Part shown: positions 32,400 to 42,300 of the stretch, one piece after another | How the letters are laid out: the number at the start of each line of letters is the position of its first letter | Position numbering within the stretch: the first letter of the stretch is position 1 | Source of the DNA: Megaustenia siamemsis | Taxonomy: Eukaryota; Mollusca; Gastropoda; Stylommatophora; Ariophantidae | DNA length: 64,000 bases | Assembly (NCBI GenBank): GCA_032433765.1 | Contig: JAVIAB010000051.1 | Location: forward strand, 85,203,973-85,267,972 | Reading direction: 5' to 3' | Notes under the pieces: generated by a model | The model's database searches: none | The model's input: only the letters and a program-made list of their open reading frames with translations | Told to the model about the DNA's origin: nothing | Position numbers and translations under genes: made by a program

Positions 32400-32945
32400 G
32401 TCCTTAAAACTATCTTGGAGGTATCCCACCTGTCGTGGGTACATTTGTTTAGCCAGATTGATAATTTGACTTCCGTCTCTCGGGTCCTTGAAAAGGACTA
32501 AATAATGTGTATTGAGGATTATGGTTCGATGTTCCTTATTTTTTCCGAATAGGTTTTGAACAATGTACATCACACTAATATATATGTGATGACAACCTGT
32601 GGTGAATAATTGTGTTACCCTCTCGTCCGTCTCCGAGATCAAGTCATCGATGACGATCAGTCTTCGCTTCTTACCACCTTTCAATTTATCGATGTCTGGT
32701 AAACCCTCGATAAATCTCACTGACCCCATTATCTCGTATATTGGTTGCCAATCCCCATTACACCATAAAACTTCCTCCGGTACGGGGACAGCTAACTCGT
32801 GAAGGTTCCTTATAATCTTTTGCACAAATACCGTTTTCCAACACCCTGTAGGCCCGGCTATCAGATCTGTGAAGGGGTATTTCCATCGGGGATCCATCCT
32901 CACAAATGACACTTTAGTGTTTGTAGAGTAAGATTGTATAAACAC
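32382..32945 (-). pseudogene. A32-like genome-packaging ATPase (viral relic)
   Basis: The frame is open for 188 codons. The natural start is probably the internal Met of MDPRWKYPF (~32897). A Walker A loop reads GPTGCWKT, with Trp at the glycine before KT. Walker B is RRLIVIDDL. A sensor-like TTGCHHIYISVMYIVQN block and ILNTHYLVLFKDPRD follow. This order is typical of FtsK/A32-superfamily packaging ATPases of Polintons, adintoviruses and related dsDNA viruses, which pump DNA into capsids. The C-terminus is lost: the frame ends at 32382 shortly after AKQMYPRQVGYLQDSFKD, where capsid-gene sequence begins. The Walker A change and truncation make activity unlikely. Confidence 0.82.
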
Positions 32946-32990
32946 TACGGGGTTTCCTAGTCTCAGTACGCGTTGCCTGAGACCGAATTG

Positions 32991-32992
<2 letters not shown>

Positions 32993-33031
<39 letters not shown>
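32993..33031. repeat. (AC)n microsatellite between divergent viral-relic genes
   Basis: About 19 AC units in the ~360-bp spacer between the leftward ATPase gene and the rightward PC4-like gene. Confidence 0.95.
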
Positions 33032-33035
<4 letters not shown>

Positions 33036-33183
33036 AACAATATTTCATACATCATCGGCCAAGTCAACCTGGGATTTCCCACACATCAGCACTTGGCTCA
33101 GTCCGAGAGGTCACTTCCGGAGAAGGGGGGGGGGTATTACTAAACATGTCTCAACACACCTGATAAGGTATTGCGTTAGTTAC

Positions 33184-33191
33184 TATAAATA
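33184..33191 (+). promoter_or_regulatory. TATA box upstream of the PC4-like gene
   Basis: TATAAATA lies ~30 bp before ATG 33214 and ~120 bp before ATG 33304. A start site ~30 bp downstream would fall at about 33215, which makes ATG 33304 the more likely first codon. Confidence 0.45.
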
Positions 33192-33303
33192 GACGGTCCG
33201 CGACCCGATTACAATGAGGTATAAAGCCCAGTCGATCAGTGTATATACACACACAGATAACCAGCGTCTGTTACCGAGTGGTTTGTGTTTGTTTTCTTTG
33301 AAT

Positions 33304-33641
33304 ATGAAGTCGTGTAGCGTGAATATGCCAACTTCGTTTGATATTTGTGATCAGCAAATTTTCATGTCACGTGGTAATGGGAATATAATTCCATTATCAA
33401 AGGATGACGTTAAGGCAGTCTCAGTTTATGTTTTTGTAACAGACCATTGATAAACATAAGGACATATAGCGGTGAGAGTTTTTTGAAGAGTCCTACAAGA
33501 GCTGGGATAACACTCTCGAGAGAGGAATTTATCACGCTAGTTGAGATGCGAGATGAAATTGTATTCGCTTATACTAACCTCAACTACACGCCACCTATTG
33601 TTAACCGGTACCTCAACTACACGCCACCTCTTGTTAACTAG
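33304..33641 (+). pseudogene. PC4/p15-like single-stranded DNA-binding protein (viral relic, frameshifted)
   Basis: Frame one (33304-33450) starts MKSCSVNMPTSFDICDQQI and ends VYVFVTDH. A second frame, open from about 33420 to 33641, carries INIRTYSGESF, then PTRAGITLSREEFITLVEM. The I(D/N)IR.Y ... PT/GRKGI.L...(F/W)..L pattern is the core of PC4 (transcriptional coactivator p15), a ssDNA-binding fold. The overlap of the two frames implies one frameshift near 33440. It is divergently arranged to the ATPase/capsid genes. A 33-bp duplication (33581 and 33614) ends the second frame. An open stretch at 33645-33878 continues in another frame (unrecognised; includes QPIYAPVFDRYL). The PC4 call is by motif only. 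Confidence 0.5.
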
Positions 33642-33644
33642 AAC

Positions 33645-33880
33645 CTCAGAAAGATCCTGCAGTCATAGATGCCCCGGGTGATTCAACAGAGTCACCAATT
33701 ACCTATTCCATCTTTGATCAAGGTTTTGTCAAAATGGAAGGCGGTTGTGTTTTGAACGCTAATCAACCTATCTATGCACCTGTGTTTGATAGATATTTAA
33801 CACAAACAGACAGTAACACCAAAACAGGAGGGAGGAAGCCCTTACGGTTAAAATTAATAAATTCATCAACCGGACAGTAA
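33645..33880 (+). pseudogene. Unrecognised ORF after the PC4-like gene
   Basis: A ~77-codon open stretch reads DPAVIDAPGDSTESPITYSI, then QPIYAPVFDRYLTQTDSN and ends LINSSTGQ before TAA at ~33878. An internal ATG lies at 33733. It has coding-like composition, is on the same strand as the PC4-like gene and follows it directly, so it may be the rest of that gene or a second viral gene. No family is recognised. Confidence 0.35.
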
Positions 33881-34663
33881 TATATTTCCAAAAATCTGTT
33901 CTCTGCTGTATTAACAAAATCTTTATTATGAGATTAAATATAGAAAGTATTTGTTTTATTTGACTTGTTTTAACTTTGAGTGTGAAAGAGAGAGACAGAG
34001 ACAGAGAGGGAGAGAGAAAGAGAGTACATGCGGGTGGTGGTGGTACATGGTGATGATGATGGTGATGATGATAATTATAATGGGACGAACAATAAAAAGG
34101 GAAAACACCCCTTTTCTCCATTTTTAGAATCATCACAGCCAACATGTTATTTAAATTTGCACACCTTTTCACCCGATATCAGCACACAGAAACCTTAAGG
34201 GAGAATACTCAACCACACTTACATCCGTGATAACCACTGAATCAGGTACTCCTTTCCTCAAAATATAAACACATGACACACACAACAAATTCAGATCACC
34301 CCTGCAATACCGCTTTCATCAAGTTTTAGAACCTCGACACGCTGCTACCTGAGATAACGCCCACCGAGCGAGCACTTGGCCAGCGCTACCTGAGATAACG
34401 CCCGCGAGATAACGCCGCCCGACGAGTCGAGAGCTCACGGGGCGAGAGATCACGGCCGAAAATCCGGGGTTGGCCGAACATACGCAAGACCGAAAAAATA
34501 TGTGCAGAAACATATAAAATATAATGCTGCACATATTGTCTGACTTTCGGTGGATATTTAACGGAACCTATACTACTAACATTGATCCAGGCTATACAAC
34601 TTACTATGAATGAAATAAGCCGTATGGTTTTATCAGTAACATGTACCTTGACGCTGACAAGAG

Positions 34664-34667
<4 letters not shown>
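33881..34667. other. Non-coding, AG-rich run and GC-rich patch
   Basis: An AG-rich tract lies at 33983-34025 and a (GAT)n/(GGT)n-like patch at 34027-34080. A GC-rich patch at about 34320-34490 contains GCTACCTGAGATAACGCCC at about 34337 and 34386 and a shorter GCGAGATAACGCC at about 34403. No gene is recognised. Confidence 0.4.

Positions 34668-34745
<78 letters not shown>
34668..34745. repeat. (AG)n microsatellite
   Basis: Nearly 40 uninterrupted AG units. The Leu-Ser ORFs on the minus strand are artefacts. Confidence 0.97.
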
Positions 34746-34748
<3 letters not shown>

Positions 34749-35167
34749 ACAACATAAAAAATAATGTTTTTTAAACACCAAAGAAAATTCATATGCAAAT
34801 AATTCATATATAAATGTATATGCATATTCAATTCAAAGAAGACATTATTTCTCACATTATAACATTTGTTTCACTAATTGTACGATTAGCGATTCTCTTA
34901 GTCTGTCTTGTTTTCTTTTTAACGATGGTTTCCACATGAATGCCTGACAGGGAAGTCTTTTATCATTCATTCTCGCCACACGACCGATGTATTTCCAATG
35001 CCTTCATTTTGTAAAGTTCGACACGTGATTGTTTTGATTCATCTCTTATCTGTTCATTTGAAATGTATTTTTCCAGCTTATTTTAGAGATCCTACGAAGA
35101 CCTTTATTTTCCTAGGCATTTAATTTCATATTTAAATTCTTTGGTGGATACCAACTTTCACATCCGT
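34746..35167. other. Intergenic, decayed LINE-like text possible
   Basis: AT-rich. Text around 34920-35150 weakly resembles antisense LINE C-terminal sequence but no motif is secure. Confidence 0.35.
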
Positions 35168-35970
35168 GTGTTAACATTGACATCACACAGTAGTTGAAAA
35201 GTTGTGTTCGTTTACTGAGAACTTTCGAGCTATCTTTCATGTGTTAACATTGACATCACACAGTAGTTGAAAAGTTGTGTTCGTTTACTGAGAACTTTCG
35301 AGCTATCTTTCATGTGTTACATTGACATCACACAGTAGTTGAAAAGTTGTGTTCGTTTACTGAGAACTTTCGAGCTATCTTTCATGTGTTAACATTGACA
35401 TCACACAGTAGTTGAAAAGTTGTGTTCGTTTACTGAGAACTTTCGAGCTATCTTTCATGTGTTAACATGGACATCACACAGTAGTTGAAAAGTTGTGTTC
35501 GTTTACTGAGAACTTTCGAGCTATCTTTCATGTGTTAACATTGACATCACACAGTAGTTGAAAAGTTGTGTTCGTTTACTGAGAACTTTCGAGCTATCTT
35601 TCATGTGTTAACATGGACATCACACAGTAGTTGAAAAGTTGTGTTCGTTTACTGAGAACTTTCGAGCTATCTTTCATGTGTTAACATTGACATCACACAG
35701 TAGTTGAAAAGTTGTGTTCGTTTACTGAGAACATTCGAGCTATCTTTCATGTGTTAACATTGACATCACACAGTAGTTGAAAAGTTGTGTTCGTTTACTG
35801 AGAACTTTCGAGCTATCTTTCATGTGTTAACATTGACATCACACAGTAGTTGAAAAGTTGTGTTCGTTTACTGAGAACTTTCGAGCTATCTTTCATGTGT
35901 TAACATTGACATCACACAGTAGTTGAAAAGTTGTGTTCGTTTACTGAGAACTTTCGAGCTATCTTTCATA
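35168..35970. repeat. 73-bp minisatellite, 11 copies
   Basis: The unit begins GTGTTAACATTGACATCACA and ends CGAGCTATCTTTCAT; starts are at 35168, 35241 and so on. Copies are almost identical. Single variants are ACATGG versus ACATTG, a one-base deletion near 35320 and AACATTCG versus AACTTTCG. Confidence 0.95.
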
Positions 35971-36124
35971 TCTTATCCAGCATATTCAGGATGGTTATTT
36001 TAGCATTTCCTTATAACTAAGTATGACGTCACTTATATATCACGATTTTAATTGTCGCTGCATTACTTGTCCCCATCTACTTTTGAAAAAAAAAAACAGC
36101 ACACAACTCTGAAATATTTTGCAT

Positions 36125-36543
36125 TATTTTGTTTATAGAAACACGGACATTAGACAAGAAAACAGAACAGAAAATTGAAGCCTTTGAAATGTGGATTTAT
36201 AGAAGAATAGGTAGAATTGGATGGAAAGAAAAGAAAACATGTGATGACGTTTTAAAACAACTACAAATAAAAAGAGAACTACTAAATACAATTAAGACAA
36301 GACAAATGAAATTTTGGGGGCATGTTAAAAGACACAACAGCCTACTAAAAGTAATATTGGAAGGGAAAATACAAGGTAAAAGAGGCAGAGGCAGACCAAG
36401 ACTAACATGGACGAGTAACATCAAAAGATGGACAAATCAATCTATGACAACCTGCACCATCAAAGTAAGAGACAGAGTGGAATGGCGATCCATGGTAGCC
36501 AACCTTCGTTGCGGAGACGGCACTCGATGATGATGATGATGAT
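36125..36543 (+). mobile_element. 3' end of non-LTR retrotransposon (family A)
   Basis: An uninterrupted 133-codon frame at 36129-36530: RTLDKKTEQKIEAFEMWIYR, GRIGWKEKKTCDDVLK, FWGHVKRHNSLLKVILEG, GKRGRGRPRLTW and EWRSMVANLRCGDGTR, then a GATGATGATGATGAT tail. It is the least damaged copy of this segment in the window. It is 5'-truncated with no catalytic part. Confidence 0.85.
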
Positions 36544-36616
36544 TTTGTTCCGTCAAATAAAAGAATATAATGACACACTAAATCTATTTTATTTGATAAT
36601 TCGCATAATAATTTAC

Positions 36617-36905
36617 ATAGAGCTTCGGTGTTTGAGCGGTTAGTGCCACGGCCTTAGTTGGCTGTGAGTTAGTGCTCTCGCTTCATAATCAGAAGGGTCC
36701 GAATTCAGTTCCCAGCCGTGGTGGATCTTTATCGGCTTTGGCTTTTACCTAATCTCTTCAAATGGGTTAAGAGATTTTTTTTCTGTGAAGTGATACCGAC
36801 CACATCACCCACTAATGTGCCGTGGTCAACGAAAAAATACGGTCATTAACACCATATTTCTCATAAGCCTACCTAGGTGCCTGAGGGAAGCTTTTCTTTA
36901 TTTGT
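36617..36905 (+). mobile_element. tRNA-derived SINE related to SINE-1
   Basis: The head reads AGCTTCGGTGTTTGAGCGGTTAGTGCC, and a second box region (CCGAATTCAGTTCCCAGCC) lies ~80 bp on. The downstream domain (CCGACCACATCACCC, then GGTCATTAACACCATATTTC and CCTACCTAGGTGCCTGAGGG) parallels the SINE-1 3' half. It appears to be a different tRNA head on a shared body and tail. Confidence 0.65.
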
Positions 36906-36934
36906 ACTTACTGAATAGCGCACTGGCATAAACA

Positions 36935-37150
36935 TGTGCTGGTAACAAACAGCAGCCATAAGAATTAGAAACCAAACAGGACAATTCCAATACATAAAAA
37001 AGGGGAGTCAGACAAGGATGTGTTCTGTCGCCGGATTTGTTTTCACTTTATGGCGAAAATATTATGAGATCAATAGTAGATATAAAAGGTATTGAAATCA
37101 ACGGTCCCGGCATAAACAATTTGCGATATTCAGGTGACACAATCTTAATA

Positions 37151-37210
<60 letters not shown>

Positions 37211-37940
37211 CAAACTACAAGAAATGATAGACATAACAATAAAAGAAAGCAACAAGAAAGGTCTCACTATGAATAGTAAGAAAAAAATAATTAATGGTCA
37301 TATTGAAGAAACAATCATCACAATCATGCAACATAAAAATAAGCAGGACAAATTTGAAACAAGTGCAACGCGTCAAACACTTGGGCACAATAATTACATC
37401 AGATGGAAGATGCGCCGAAGAAATAAAAGTATAAGAGCTCAGGCCAAAAAAGCAATTCAGAAAATGAAAAATATCTTATGCAACATGTTAATAGAAGTGA
37501 GAAAGTGAGTTCATCGGTGCTATATAAAGCCTATTCTAACCTATGGAAGCGAATCTGGGACAGTAGACAAATAAATGAAAAGACGATTAGAGGCCACAGA
37601 GATGGGATTTCTCAGAAGAATGTTGAAAGTTCTCTGGACAGCTACAAAGACAAATGAGGAAGTTCTCAAAGAGGCCAACACAAAAAGGGAGCTAAGAAAT
37701 TCAGAAAGAAACAATCTACACTTTCGGACACATCATGAGAAGAAGAAAGTTGGAATACTTGGTTACAACTGGCAAAATACAATGAAAGAGAATTCGCGGA
37801 CGACAAAGAGAGAAAATACTGGATAGCTTGGTGTCATGGCATGGAAAACAGTCAACAGCAGAATTGATACGATGCACAGTGGATAGAAGATTGTGGAAGG
37901 ACATGGTCGTATACGCCAACAGGTATGGCACATGGCGATG
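36935..37940 (+). mobile_element. Decayed non-LTR retrotransposon (family B relative) with (AG)n expansion
   Basis: Starts with QTGQFQYIKKGSQTRMCSVAG-like RT motif B text (AAGGGGAGTCAGACAAGGAT), then an active-site remnant (LRYSGDTILIAE) that runs straight into a (GA)n run at 37158-37204. Thumb and C-terminal pieces follow: KGLTMNSKKK, EMGFLRRMLKVLWTATKTNE and LEYLVTTGKI-like text in changing frames. It ends at about 37940 with AACAGGTATGGCACATGG. There are several frameshifts and a stop. Confidence 0.75.
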
Positions 37941-39020
37941 ATAATGACTGATTAGCGGCGTCTTTAACAGCTGATATTTTAGCACATCTATTTCTGGCAT
38001 GCCTTATGCTTTATGAATATAACAACATTTAACATAACTTCATATACAAGTTCAATCATTGTTAGCACATTTTTTTTCTATGGCTGCACTTTTGTTTGAT
38101 TCAGCAATAATACTTTTTTTTTAAACACTACCATGAACAGCGCAAGCAGATACGACACGCGAAATGAATGATTAAGGGCCATTTACATCCTGGAAGGAGA
38201 TTTTGGGCGTAGTCGTCAGACAATACTTAATACTGAAGATGACGTCATACGTACGTCACAACAAACTAGACTTTAGTTTAGACTTTGCTTTCATGAGTAG
38301 AGCACAGAAATGTGTTTGTTGTTCTTTATAGCATTTGTGCTAAACAATAGCACGGGGTTCTTGTCAAGCCAATTGCCATGGTGCACATGCGACTCAAGTG
38401 TATTGAATGTTCATTACTGTCTACACACAACTGCAGCCTAGTAGTATCGTAACGTTTAGGAAATTCAAAGGCTAGAAAAGCAATCCTCGGCAAATGAGTA
38501 ATGAAAACGGATGCACTAGAACACAAAATGCAAAACAAGTGCAGCGAAACTTGTCATACAGAAAAGAAAGAAAAACAGGACTGATCTTTCTAAACTCAGA
38601 TCCCATCCATAGGTGCTCAAGCTTTCCTCAAGCAAAGTTCATGCCTACGTAGATTGTGGTTGTACAATCCTGATTCGTCCTCAAAGTAGGCGACTTCCTT
38701 ACACTTGTACCAACTCTTGACTAATTAGTTGTGTGGTAAAATCACTGCACTCCTCAAAGGTTTACAAGTATTCTATCTTCATGGCAGAACATGAAACGTA
38801 GGCATATCTATTACAGTTTAATAATGAAGCGTTGACGATTTTAGTAGCTCGCTTGTTAAAAACACACCCAATCCGTCTTCTCAATAGCTGCCCTTCTCAC
38901 AGAAAACTTAATTCCAAATTCTTATCTCAAGAGGCAGCTTCTTCAAATGTCACAGCCTTATTTCAATAACGATTATTGAGTAACCTCAACTAGTCTTAAT
39001 TGGTGTTATTAATGTATTTG
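37941..39020. other. Intergenic, nothing recognised
   Basis: Includes a palindromic CRE-like TGACGTCA at 38240-38247 followed by ACGTACGTCA, but no nearby gene start is evident. Confidence 0.4.
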
Positions 39021-39024
39021 ATGA

Positions 39025-39330
39025 AGGTATTTGAGAGACCGAATTATAAGCGAAGAACTAAGAATACCACCCTCCTAGGAGAGTATATAGAGAAACAGCA
39101 AATTAAATGGTTGGGTCATGAAACAAGACAAAAACTATGTAACACAATACACACAGCTATCACAAAACATGCGCTAATAACTGACCAAGAAAAACACCTT
39201 TCGATAAAGATGGATAGATGCAGTACTAGGAACACTCAGGAACATGGCAACTGAAGAGACCAGTCAAAGAGCAAACAAACTGCAAACTGTCTCTTTCCAC
39301 GACGTTGAATGGCAAATGAGGAACGATAGA
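39025..39330 (+). mobile_element. LINE fragment (family G)
   Basis: Contains EKQQIKWLGHETRQK and decayed RTQEHGN-like text, corresponding to the KKQQIKWFGRVTKQ region of the antisense copy at 5785-6246. Only ~100 codons survive with no catalytic region. Confidence 0.6.
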
Positions 39331-40200
39331 AGATGCTGACGTTCATTGCATAGCTCAAACATATATATCCTATATAGTGTATGTGTTTCTTCTTCGTTCG
39401 CTCTTACGTAGCATCAATTTGTCTGTTTCAGTTGCCTGTCACAGGTTGTCTCGTTGTATTAAAGCTTATCCGGAGACATAGTGGAAGGCCACGTCACCAC
39501 TCTGCTTCTCCCATGTAGCAAAGATAGGTGCACATATGTATCATGCTGGACCTCAATTAAAGCTGAAAAAAAACGCCTTTTTTCCCCCCCAGATTTTTCT
39601 CCCATGAAACATACCGCCATGGAAAATTTGTCTGTTTCCTCTGTCCAAATGATCAATCGTATATGTCCGTGTGTTACAAGCAGATTGAAGGTCGGTAGAT
39701 GTTGAACGGTTATAGTAAGTTTGCTCCCCCCCCCCCCTTTTATCAATTAATAACGACTCGAATTACTTGAGCTTAATCACAGTGGGCTGTTAGTGCTGGT
39801 TGTACATTAACATTTAACTCACTGAGCTGGAATGTGATTGTGTTATGTATTCTGGAAAAAAAAATATACTAGAGGAGTCGTGGCCTCCGTTGCCTGTGAT
39901 TATCCGCCGCTGGGTTTCCTAATAAAGTATTTTTATTTATCACGTCAGTGTACATTTATTATACAATACACTGCATCACATTTTGGCTCTGTAGCTTTTG
40001 GCACAAGTAAATCTTTTGATGTTATCACGCTAATCTCTCAATTTTCTTAGAATTTTTTCTCACTGGAGATTAGGGTCTTCAATAAAGTATCCAATTTTTT
40101 CCATTTTATGCTTAATTTGTTTGTATTTTTCGTTCGTATTTTATATTTGATCCCATGTTATTTGCCATCCATTTTTAGCTACAAGCAATCCACCTGACAC
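39331..40200. other. Intergenic sequence upstream of the kinase gene
   Basis: Contains a poly(C) run at about 39726-39738. The frames 39481-39705 and 39459-39746 are overlapping opposite-strand ORFs without recognised motifs. Confidence 0.4.
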
Positions 40201-40210
40201 ATCATCCCCA

Positions 40211-40240
40211 CTGCGCATGTCAAGACAATCAAAATGGCGG
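40211..40240 (+). promoter_or_regulatory. Candidate core promoter elements of the SLK/STK10-type gene
   Basis: CTGCGCATGTC (NRF1-like half site) at 40211-40221 is followed by AAAATGGCGG (YY1-like) at 40231-40240, ~400 bp before the start codon. Such pairs are common at TATA-less housekeeping promoters in animals. No TATA box is seen. The 5' UTR would run about 40240-40636, unspliced or not. Confidence 0.3.
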
Positions 40241-40636
40241 TCATCCTAAAAAGTAGAAGGATGGAGGAAGTCTTGGTTTTCGTACACGATGAAAAACAAG
40301 AAACATTATGATTATTGTATCGTCGATTAATATAACAGCATATATTCATAAATCATAATGATTAACACTGAAAGTGGCTAACTTGTTGTGTCGTGTTTAT
40401 ATATTTCTTTGGAGAAATTTTACTGTGACATTGGACTCAGAAACTGGTTTCTTTTTTTTGACCTGCTGAAAGTAAAGTAGTAAAGTGTGTGTCCCAGTGT
40501 CCGGGAGTACCTCCTTACTTTAGCATAAGGCAAGGAAGTGTAAACATTTCTTAAACAAAAATACGAACATCGTTGTTCGAAACTAATATTCCGCAATAGT
40601 TAATGAGGCGGTTGATTGTATTAGAAGGTAAACAAA

Positions 40637-40804
40637 ATGTCGTTTTTTAGCGGGTTTAAAAAACTCTTCAAGTTTGGATCAGATGAATCACAAATGAAGA
40701 AAAAGGGTCAATGGAATGAGCACATCAAGAAGGACGTGGACCCAAATCAGTTTTGGGAGATCATAGGGGAAATTGGAGAAGGTGCTTTTGGAGCTGTTTA
40801 CAAG
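40637..40804 (+). CDS. SLK/STK10-type Ste20 kinase, first coding exon
   Basis: The ATG in AACAAAATG opens a 56-codon exon that ends at AAG|GTAGGT in phase 0. It encodes MSFFSGFKKLFKFGSDE, a basic stretch, then VDPNQFWEIIGEIGEGAFGA and VYK. The D(P)N..WEI(I/V)GE(L/I)G(D/E)GAFG.VYK pattern is the N-terminus and glycine-rich loop of the SLK/LOK (STK10) subfamily. These cytoplasmic kinases phosphorylate ERM proteins at the cell cortex and also act in polo-kinase activation; function is by family. An in-frame ATG-starting alternative is not needed because the sequence upstream lacks kinase similarity. Confidence 0.9.
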
Positions 40805-41054
40805 GTAGGTAACCATCAATTCTTATGCTTGGGCTATGAATTGAATGAGATAAATCTATGTGTTTTGTTCGTTTGTATTTTACTAATTTTTAAAAATTGT
40901 ATCAGTAAAAAATAGTTCACTCACTGAGTTACTAGTTACTTAGTAGTTAGTCAGTGACTAACTGCTGCTATTCACTGATTTTTTCTTTAAAAATTTATTG
41001 TTTACTTAATAAATGACTCCCCCCTCCCGCCCCTTTCTGAAAACCTAGGGGCTT

Positions 41055-41132
41055 TCTCTTGCAGAACAAAAGACAGACTCTCAGACATACTACTGAGTAT
41101 CTGAGAGTCTGTCTTACTTGTTCTGCAAGAGA
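41055..41132. repeat. Imperfect hairpin, ~36-bp arms
   Basis: TCTCTTGCAGAACAA and GACAGACTCTCAGA reappear reverse-complemented at the right side, with a short loop around TACTACTGAG and one small bulge (AAA versus GTAA). The size resembles a miRNA precursor, but the arms could equally be a foldback formed at a break. Confidence 0.8.
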
Positions 41133-41134
41133 AT

Positions 41135-41207
41135 TATTATTGAATAATATTAATAAAAGGAGTTGAGTATGATACTCAACTCCTTTTATTAATATTATTC
41201 AATAATA
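41135..41207. repeat. Perfect palindrome, 36-bp arms with 1-nt centre
   Basis: Reads TATTATTGAATAATATTAAT, continues AAAAGGAGTTGAGTAT, then G, then the exact reverse complement. It starts 2 bp after the previous hairpin ends. The near absence of mismatches indicates recent origin or strong constraint. Confidence 0.9.
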
Positions 41208-42090
41208 TTGCACTGTATAGTGTATTATGTATCATACATAAGTATATAAATTTATTTTTATGATTTAACACTTTTTAACTTTTTTATTATTATTAATTAT
41301 TGCTAAGCATCTTGGCATCACATAATTTGATGAGAAACTCCTCAACTTTTATTCCAGTCAGTTGAGTCAGTGTCATACTTTTATAATTTAATCATAGTCA
41401 TTCAAAATATAACATTAAACAATACTTATTTTATTCAAGTGAAATTATAATTAATAAATATTTTATTATTCTTAAAATTGTTTGTATCCTCAGCCTGCCT
41501 TTATGACTGTGTATATTTTCTTAGTTCATTGAGATAGAAAGGTTCAATAAGTTTTATTTTACTGCCTTGCCAGTTTGGCTGGTAATAAAAATGTTGTACA
41601 AGCAGCTAGTTGGACATATTTCCTGTATTTCCTCTTTAACACTAGGCAACTGTAGCACTAATGCTATTTGTATTTTAAAGGCACTTTTAATGCAACAGAA
41701 TAAAAACAGACAAAATAGACATGAGTCATCATGAGTGCGAAGAAGTTGAGAACAACAGAACAACAACAAAAAATATATAGTAGACATGATGAGTGCAAAT
41801 AACTAATAAGTTGAGAAGTTAAATCTTTATAATTGGCAAGGATACAGAATGGCAAAATGTATGTAGATTTAACCCTACCTCCTACCGAACCCTACCTCCT
41901 ATGTAGTCCAGCTCACTAACCACTGAGCTATCGCGGCTCCCTGTTTAACATATACAACATTCATAATTCTACAACAATATCATGATATATGCAATAAACA
42001 TCATTGTGACACAACATGTGTCTCATGCATACAAAACATTTTCCAACAACATAAATTCTGAAATATTTAATTCTCGTTCGGCCTTTGTAC
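41208..42090. other. Intronic sequence; truncated SINE-1 head at 41870-41941 (minus strand)
   Basis: The minus-strand segment at 41870-41941 starts GGGAGCCGCGATAGCTCAGT and contains the box A-like region and a decayed box B-like region (GTAGGGTTC). The SINE body is missing. The rest is AT-rich with nothing recognised. Confidence 0.6.
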
Positions 42091-42300
42091 TATACTTTCT
42101 TATTTGCAGAATAAGACCCGTTTAGTCCATTCTTTCTCAATTTAGTCGTTTCATCTCTCTCTTAATTGAAGCATAAGACCCGTTTAGTCTTCTCTTCGGC
42201 ATCATATCTGTGCCACTTCTGAAAAACAAGACCCGTCTAGTATGTTCTCCTGTTCTCTTTGAACACGTGCTCTTCTGGCACTGCTCTGTCAAATTGTCTG
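42091..42300. repeat. Degenerate ~70-bp repeat, 3 copies
   Basis: AAGACCCGTTTAGTC(C/T) at about 42113 and 42175 and AAGACCCGTCTAGTATG at about 42228, each in a related C/T-rich context. This may be an older precursor of the 38-bp array that follows. Confidence 0.6.

Noticed and set aside
33768..34172. 134-codon minus-strand ORF with a poly-His run
   Set aside because: Driven by simple GAT/GGT and AG repeats and antisense to the viral-relic ORF.
34386..34855. Leu/Ser-rich ORFs across the AG run
   Set aside because: Translation of the (AG)n microsatellite.
39459..39746. Overlapping opposite-strand ORFs of 74-95 codons
   Set aside because: No motif or family on either strand. Probably chance.
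40231..40311. Short ATG frame (MAVILKSRRMEEVLVFVHD...) at the candidate promoter
   Set aside because: It could be an upstream ORF or an unrelated first exon, but its ATG overlaps a YY1-like motif and there is no supporting evidence.
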